19,669 nucleotides of DNA from CAZTME01 sp964614795 (GTDB lineage: Bacteria; Patescibacteriota; Microgenomatia; UBA1400; PJMF01), in the NCBI GenBank assembly GCA_964614795.1, contig CAZTME010000009.1, positions 1 through 19,669 of the forward strand, in the 5' to 3' direction. Position 1 is the stretch's first letter. Each line of letters begins with the position of its first letter. The position numbers were made by a program, and so were the translations under genes. Shown here piece after piece: positions 15,075 to 19,669 of this stretch. The notes beneath the pieces were generated by a model that was not told the DNA's origin, made no database searches, and worked only from the letters and a program-made list of their open reading frames with translations.

Positions 15075-15956
15075 TTTTGCTGGAGCCACTCTGGCAGGAT
15101 GTGCCAACTCGATTTTATTCTTCTGAAATGCTTCCAAAATGTCGCTCAAAATTTCTCTTTTTGTGACAATAAAATTGGATTTTTGCACCCAACCTCGCAC
15201 TGCAATTGTAATAATATCTCCTTCCGTTGAGAGAATTACCACTTGAGGCGGATCCGGTTCGTGTAAAACATTTTCATGTACTTTAACAATTGATTCTGCC
15301 AGTTGCAGGGCTTTGTCGATGTTTTGTTTATAAGATAGCTGAAGTTTAAGATCAATGCGTCTTTGCATTTCTCGACTGAAGTTTTGAATGGGTTGAGTCA
15401 TAAGCAAACTATTGGGAATAAGAATGGTTCGATTATCAAAGGTATTAATGGTGGTATGAAATAATTCTATTTTCTTGACCGTACCCTCAAAAGTTTGCAC
15501 GGTAATAAAATCACCTACTTGAATTGGTTTATTAAGTAAAATTAAAACTCCACTGGCTACATTGCTCATGCTTCCTTGCAAAGCTAAACCCACAGCCAGC
15601 GATAAACCTCCCAAAACTGCAATAAAAGATGTGGTCGCAAAACCCCAGATTGAGAATGTTGCGAATAACAAAATGATATAAAGAAAAACCCGGATGAGCG
15701 AAAAAATGAAACTGCTAATGCTGGGATCCAAATTATCCAATTTTCCAATTTTGGTGGTGATTTTGTCCGAGTGACGAATCAGTTTTAAACCCACTAATAA
15801 AACAATCGAACCAATTAAAAAACGAATTATGAAAATAAACAATAAATCACCCAGCGATTGCACGTTTGCCACCCAGGGTAAAACTTGCGTCACCTCTTGA
15901 GCAGAAGCTGTTGCCGTATCTCTAATTACATTATTCAAAAGAGGATTAGTGTTCAT
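15072..15956 (-). CDS. MscS-family mechanosensitive ion channel
   Basis: This 294-residue membrane channel would release solutes under hypo-osmotic stress. After a polar N-terminus there are three hydrophobic helices: about 36-60, 80-105, and the pore-lining TM3 at about 109-145, which has the expected Gly/Ala pattern (GGLSLAVGLALQGSMSNVAS). The beta domain begins KPIQVGDFITVQTFEGTVKKI and includes RTILIPNSLLM, the family hallmark. The C-terminal alpha-beta domain is complete and ends in PARVAPAK. Length is usual for MscS. The stop codon is the TAG at the end of repeat D. No Shine-Dalgarno is visible before the ATG. It is separated from the flippase gene by repeat E and may be transcribed on its own. 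Confidence 0.93.
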   Translation of the reverse strand: MNTNPLLNNVIRDTATASAQEVTQVLPWVANVQSLGDLLFIFIIRFLIGSIVLLVGLKLIRHSDKITTKIGKLDNLDPSISSFIFSLIRVFLYIILLFATFSIWGFATTSFIAVLGGLSLAVGLALQGSMSNVASGVLILLNKPIQVGDFITVQTFEGTVKKIELFHTTINTFDNRTILIPNSLLMTQPIQNFSREMQRRIDLKLQLSYKQNIDKALQLAESIVKVHENVLHEPDPPQVVILSTEGDIITIAVRGWVQKSNFIVTKREILSDILEAFQKNKIELAHPARVAPAK

Positions 15957-15990
15957 ATGTGTGGGTCGGTTAAGATGCTACAAAAAAAGG

Positions 15991-16074
15991 GTTTCGCAAA
16001 GTATGACATCTTCTACTTATTGAAAAATATCAACATGGTTTCTTTAGTCATGTTCTCATTGCATGACAAGTCTA
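15991..16074. repeat. Dispersed palindromic repeat, copy E (diverged or composite)
   Basis: The right arm CATGTTCTCATTGCATGACAAGTCTA (16049-16074) matches the family in order and spacing. The centre AACATGGTTTCTTTAGTCATGTT (16032-16054) corresponds to the centre of copy A. The outer left arm is decayed: TTCGCAAAGTATGACA (15993-16008) resembles the left part of copy C (TCGCAAAATATGAACA). This copy may be two overlapping copies or one with an insertion. It lies between the flippase and mscS. Confidence 0.65.
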
Positions 16075-16161
16075 TCATTATGCAACAACTTTAATTTTAA
16101 CATGATTAAACTATCAATTCATGTCAGTGTTTTACTGAATTGATTAAATTATGTTCTTCAA

Positions 16162-17490
16162 CTAGATTTTCAAGAGTGGCCATTCACCAAACTCTTTGCG
16201 ATGAGCAAAAAGCGCCCAAATGATAGTTAAAATTAATAAAAATATCTGAGCGGATAGTCTGGCAATACCCACACTTAAAATACCAAAGCCGGGTGCTAAA
16301 GAGAAAATTAATCCCACAATAATGAGTAATTGTAGTAATGAGGAGATTGAAAAATAGGCCGGAGAGTTGTAGCGAAAAAATAGAGAACTAAAACCGACCA
16401 TGCCAATACTCAAACCCGCCGAAATTAATAACAGTTGCAAGGTGGCGGTGGCGGGTAAATAGGCGGTGCCGACGGTGATGAGGAGTAAAATTTCGGCAAA
16501 AAATGGTAACAGAATGGAACCACTCAAGCAAAGCAGTAAAAATAGCAAGGCTTTCTTCCAGTAATAATTTAAATCTTGTTCATTTTGTAAAGCCGCTACT
16601 CTGGGAATTAAAACTCCCGCCAAAGAAAAACCTACCATCATGACAAACATGGCCAGTCTTACTCCCGCCCCCAGGTGTCCAACTTCTTCCGCCGTTAGTA
16701 ACGCTGAAACCAATACCACATCAATATTTTGTACCAACGCCTGATTAATACCGGCAAACCAGTTGTTAAATGCCATTGCTTTAGTTGAGTTCAATAAATT
16801 TTTCCAGACCGCGGTTTGCGGATTGAATCTTAAGTACTTAGGCAGAACTTTAAAATAAAAAAAATAAGCCGGCAAAGGAGCGATTAAATAGGCGGATAAA
16901 GAAGGAACAGCCAAACCATATTGAGTTATCCAAATTAAGCCACCCAAAATCATTTTGATACCGGCTTGGGTTAAGTTGCCAATAACCGCTAATTGAATTT
17001 TGAGTAAAGCTATGGCCATGGTGGCCAAATGATCAAAAATTAGGGTAATGGGCGTGAGCCAAACTACCGCAATGATTAAAACAACTGGTACGTGCAAAAT
17101 TTTGGCTAAGACCGAGCTGAAAACAGTAAAAATAAGCGCCACGATGACAGCCAGAAATATTTTGATAACAAAGGTGCTCCAAAAGAAGTTATTTCTCTCC
17201 CTATCATCTTGGGCAATGGGAATATACTTAAGTAAAACAGCCGACCAACCTCCCTCGGTGACTCGGGAAATAATTAACATTAAAGAAAAACCTACGGAAA
17301 GCAGGCCAAACTCAATCGGTCCCAAAGTTCGCGAAAAAAGTATTAAAGCCAAACCACTTAGAGCGGTTGCCAAAGTGTTTCCTATTACGGAAAAACCCGC
17401 ATCTTTTAAAACCGGTTGAGAACGATAGTAATCTATCCAGGCTAAAACGTGTTTCTTGATCATAAAAACTTTATCTATTTCAACTGACAC
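16162..17490 (-). CDS. Wzx-type polysaccharide flippase (MATE/MOP superfamily)
   Basis: This 442-residue protein has about 12-14 hydrophobic segments spread over its full length, without large soluble domains. The N-terminal segment GFSVIGNTLATALSGLALI, followed by SRTLGPIEFGLLSVGFSL, is typical of polysaccharide exporters (RfbX/Wzx), in which TLGPxxFG is conserved. It would move lipid-linked oligosaccharide from the inner to the outer membrane face for the ligase-like and GT39-like enzymes. The frame opens with a GTG at 17490, but an ATG at 17463 (residue 10) is equally good and starts closer to the first helix. It is 36 bp after the GT39-like gene, probably in one operon. Confidence 0.9.
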   Translation of the reverse strand: MSVEIDKVFMIKKHVLAWIDYYRSQPVLKDAGFSVIGNTLATALSGLALILFSRTLGPIEFGLLSVGFSLMLIISRVTEGGWSAVLLKYIPIAQDDRERNNFFWSTFVIKIFLAVIVALIFTVFSSVLAKILHVPVVLIIAVVWLTPITLIFDHLATMAIALLKIQLAVIGNLTQAGIKMILGGLIWITQYGLAVPSLSAYLIAPLPAYFFYFKVLPKYLRFNPQTAVWKNLLNSTKAMAFNNWFAGINQALVQNIDVVLVSALLTAEEVGHLGAGVRLAMFVMMVGFSLAGVLIPRVAALQNEQDLNYYWKKALLFLLLCLSGSILLPFFAEILLLITVGTAYLPATATLQLLLISAGLSIGMVGFSSLFFRYNSPAYFSISSLLQLLIIVGLIFSLAPGFGILSVGIARLSAQIFLLILTIIWALFAHRKEFGEWPLLKI

Positions 17491-17526
17491 CGATCATTTT
17501 AATATATATGATTTTTTAATCTTTCC

Positions 17527-19056
17527 CTACTCTTTCATCTTTGCCGAAGCGGTAGCCATAAATAACCAAGCTGTTGTCGGTTCCTCAATTAAAGTGGTGA
17601 TATATTGACGTTCGCCGAATTGTTCCAACTCCCAACTGGTTATCTTTGCATCATCAATACTTGGGTCTTGAGCTATCCATATTAAATATTTTGCTTGACT
17701 GTATTGATCCGCACCAACCGGCTTGAATCCCAAAACGGTTAAAAAGTAACGATAATCATAGCCAAGAGGAGCCAAGTTTGTTTCTCTGGTAACAAAAACG
17801 GAAAATGGTTGGGTATGCAATAATTCATTCACTCCTGCTTGAGAAATAGCCACGGCGGTATCGCGAATTAAAGAAATGGGTCTAACAGAATTGGCAAAAA
17901 AATGTGGCGAATGATAAAGATTAAAAGCAGTAATTATTACAAAAATACCGGTCGTCATCACTTGCCACCAAGCCGGTTTGATTTTGGCAAACCAAGCCAA
18001 CCAAACCAAGTGAATCAAAACAAGAAGAGGGAAAAAATAATGCATGGCCACTTGACTGCGAGCCAAGAAAATTAACAACAAGGTAGACAAAAGAGCACTG
18101 GAAGCCAAGTGTGTTAGTCGGGTTGCGTCATCATCAATTAAGAGTTGTCTGGGATTTCTCACAAAATAAATGATTCCAATGACCAAACCCATCCAAGCCA
18201 GCGAAAACCAAGGATCAATCAGTTTTAGGATGACCATGAAATTTTCCCAAGGATTAGCGGAAGTGCTGGGGGCATTGACCAAGTTGGTGTTTTGTGTAAA
18301 GGCTTGGTAGGATTTGTCAATAAAAGTGTTTTTTAGTTGCACGAAATCATGTTTTACTTCAAAAAGTAAGAATGGCGCGAAACTCACAAAAAAACCAAGA
18401 CCAAAAATAAAAGATTTAAAGAGTATTGTTTTAAAATCAGTTTTCATCTTAAACCGATTAATGAATGATCCTGACAACCATAAAGGTAATAAAATACTTA
18501 AGACAATAAAGTGAAAATTGACAATTATTCCCCATAAAAATCCGTAAACTAACAACCATTTAAATTTTTTTCGCCAAAACCAAGACCAAGAAATGATCAG
18601 AAGTGGTAAAAATGCCACATAACTAAAGGCATTTCCGGGTTGGCGTATGGAAAAAAAGAGGTATGGGGTTAAACCAATAAAATAGATAGCCAAACTGGCA
18701 AAAAACAAACCGGTTTTCCAAAGTTTCATGATCATTATTCCGGCTAAAACCAACGCCAACCAAGCAATGAAAACGTTGGCAAAAATGAGTGATTCGGGAA
18801 ACATTGGCCAAAATTTAACTAGGGGTGCGTACAAATAGTAATAATATGGTCCGGCATGTATGCCGCCAAAGGAAAGTTTCGGGCCAAGTAGTCTTAAATC
18901 GCCACCGGCAATAGCCCGCATGTCAATTAGGTCGCGCCCAAAATCTTGATCCATGCTGTAGGCGGAAGTAACATTGTGCAAACCAAGCATGAGAAGTGGC
19001 CACAACAATATAGGTAATAGCCACACTTTTTGGTTAATTTTTTCTAGAATACTCAT
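17527..19056 (-). CDS. GT39-like polytopic membrane glycosyltransferase
   Basis: This 509-residue GT-C type protein has a first helix at about 12-30. A loop motif SMDQDFGRDLIDMRAIAGGD (about 34-53) follows, whose acidic residues occupy the catalytic-loop position, then LLGPKLSFGGIHAGPYYYYL. About 10 further hydrophobic segments follow, and a soluble C-terminal region from about 385. It should use a polyprenyl-phosphate sugar on the outer face. It is only distantly similar to the other GT39-like protein in the window (2584-4257), which has a different loop motif. It lies between the GT2 remnant and the flippase. A weak GGAT precedes the ATG. Substrate unknown. Confidence 0.8.
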   Translation of the reverse strand: MSILEKINQKVWLLPILLWPLLMLGLHNVTSAYSMDQDFGRDLIDMRAIAGGDLRLLGPKLSFGGIHAGPYYYYLYAPLVKFWPMFPESLIFANVFIAWLALVLAGIMIMKLWKTGLFFASLAIYFIGLTPYLFFSIRQPGNAFSYVAFLPLLIISWSWFWRKKFKWLLVYGFLWGIIVNFHFIVLSILLPLWLSGSFINRFKMKTDFKTILFKSFIFGLGFFVSFAPFLLFEVKHDFVQLKNTFIDKSYQAFTQNTNLVNAPSTSANPWENFMVILKLIDPWFSLAWMGLVIGIIYFVRNPRQLLIDDDATRLTHLASSALLSTLLLIFLARSQVAMHYFFPLLVLIHLVWLAWFAKIKPAWWQVMTTGIFVIITAFNLYHSPHFFANSVRPISLIRDTAVAISQAGVNELLHTQPFSVFVTRETNLAPLGYDYRYFLTVLGFKPVGADQYSQAKYLIWIAQDPSIDDAKITSWELEQFGERQYITTLIEEPTTAWLFMATASAKMKE

Positions 19057-19075
19057 TATTCAATCCTATCATGCT

Positions 19076-19327
19076 TCAATCACCACGTTTTAAAGAGTGA
19101 GCAAAAGCTTTTATTACTCCCCAAGCGTTTCTCGCTCTCTCTGTTAATATTTGAAATCCATAATCTTTCCAGGTTTGGTTATCTGTATAACTAAGAATAA
19201 TTCTCCACCAATTAATAAAATCCAACCAAGTTTTGCGCCAACTTAACAATTGCCTGCTTGTTTGTTGGCCATAGTGAATGATTTTAATTTTAGGATTAAC
19301 ATATATTTGCCAATTTTCTTTCTTCAT
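19076..19327 (-). pseudogene. C-terminal remnant of a GT2 glycosyltransferase
   Basis: This 83-residue frame looks like only the tail of a GT2 enzyme. It opens with WQIYVNPKIKIIHYGQQTSRQ-type sequence, which corresponds to the post-catalytic segment seen in the complete GT2 genes here (YHPGCRIIHH and VKNAQVIHLGSASS). The remaining residues form an amphipathic, Trp-rich tail. The catalytic domain, including the NSD metal site, is absent. Directly upstream is the pilin gene in another frame, ending 3 bp before this ATG. A GAGGAG lies about 10 nt before the ATG, so it could still be translated. It may instead be an unrelated short protein; the resemblance is by eye. Confidence 0.55.
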
Positions 19328-19329
19328 TC

Positions 19330-19669
19330 TTAATTAACTCCTCTACCATAATTACATATTTGGTTGCCACATTGCAAGTTTTGGCTTTCTGTTTCTTTAT
19401 TGTACTCAGCTTCGGTTTTCCCTTCCAATGAAACATAAATTTGATAATTTTCACCATCTGAAATATATAAGTAGCTTCGACCATCTTTATATGATGGATC
19501 GCGCGGAAGTGTTGGCATATTTTCAAAATTTGACTGCCCCCACTCACAAGCGTTGGCATTTACTGGGCGATTTGAATAAGAATGTAGAATCGGATCTTGG
19601 CCGTTAAAGCAACCCACTATTTTGCCATCTTCACTTGATAGGGGATAGGTACCGTATTTTGCTAAATAC
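19330..19669 (-). CDS. Type IV pilin / pseudopilin-like protein, partial (5' end beyond window)
   Basis: The frame stays open to the right window edge, so 112 C-terminal residues are visible and the N-terminal cleavage site and hydrophobic helix are outside. The visible part starts YLAKYGTYPLSSEDGKIVGC and contains LPRDPSYKDGRSYLY, a pattern common in GspG/PilE-like pilins (Y...YP... then LP.DP and an aromatic beta strand). Cysteines near the start, in the middle and in LQCGNQICNYGRG could form disulphides. An internal GTG at 19617 could be mistaken for a start, but the frame continues upstream. It would be exported and assembled into a surface fibre. It precedes the GT2 remnant and GT39-like gene, possibly in the same transcript. 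Confidence 0.75.
   Translation of the reverse strand, partial: YLAKYGTYPLSSEDGKIVGCFNGQDPILHSYSNRPVNANACEWGQSNFENMPTLPRDPSYKDGRSYLYISDGENYQIYVSLEGKTEAEYNKETESQNLQCGNQICNYGRGVN

Noticed and set aside
6082..16074. Repeats considered as a CRISPR array
   Set aside because: Copies are kilobases apart, palindromic over their full length and separated by genes; there are no regular spacers and no cas genes.
15885..16094. Plus-strand open frame of 69 codons across the mscS start and repeat E
   Set aside because: It overlaps the MscS N-terminus and the palindromic repeat, and its product has no recognisable features.
17048..17419. Plus-strand open frame of 123 codons inside the flippase gene
   Set aside because: It is antisense to a well-supported membrane protein and its Lys/Thr-rich composition is what the complement of such a gene gives.

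Overview
The window is AT-rich, densely packed bacterial DNA with the standard genetic code (TGA works as a stop, for example at the end of the kinase gene at 7072). Several features together suggest a member of the Candidate Phyla Radiation (Patescibacteria), most likely Microgenomates-like: very short spacers, few recognisable Shine-Dalgarno sites, an archaeal-type isopentenyl phosphate kinase, a large set of surface-glycan genes, and a type IV pilin gene. This placement is an inference from gene content, not from a marker gene tree.

Layout from left to right. 1-74: a perfect 17-bp-arm hairpin made of alternating GC. 75-5978 (minus strand): a tight five-gene operon reading right to left, consisting of an O-antigen ligase/polymerase-like membrane protein, a GT39-like membrane glycosyltransferase, a GT4, a GT2 and a small two-helix membrane protein; three of the four junctions are 4-bp ATGA overlaps. 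6197-7072 (plus): isopentenyl phosphate kinase, divergent from that operon. 7061-8587 (minus): a hexapeptide acyltransferase followed by a GT2. 8743-11034 (minus): ruvC, ruvA and ruvB, the Holliday-junction resolution set. 11175-13527 (minus): two adjacent GT4 glycosyltransferases. 13613-14608 (plus): a UDP-glucuronate decarboxylase-like enzyme. 14609-15071: a gene-free spacer full of inverted repeats, with a possible minus-strand structured RNA that ends in an intrinsic terminator. 15072-15956 (minus): an MscS channel. 16162-19669 (minus): Wzx-type flippase, GT39-like transferase, a short remnant of a GT2, and the 3' part of a type IV pilin/pseudopilin gene cut by the window edge.

Most of the locus can be read as one surface-polysaccharide programme. 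The UXS-like enzyme would make UDP-xylose, GT2 and GT4 enzymes would build lipid-linked oligosaccharides at the inner face of the membrane, Wzx would flip them, the GT39-like proteins would transfer lipid-carried sugars on the outer face, and the O-antigen ligase-like protein would polymerise or attach the product. The isopentenyl phosphate kinase may supply the isoprenoid precursor for the lipid carrier, although that link is inference.

The strongest unexplained signal is a family of imperfect palindromes with termini TAGACTTGTCGC...GCGACAAGTCTA. Five copies can be seen, each in a separate spacer longer than about 130 bp. One copy encodes the last codons and stop of ruvB, and another supplies the mscS stop codon. 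The second signal is the structured spacer at 14609-15015. No CRISPR array, complete transposase, tRNA or rRNA was seen.
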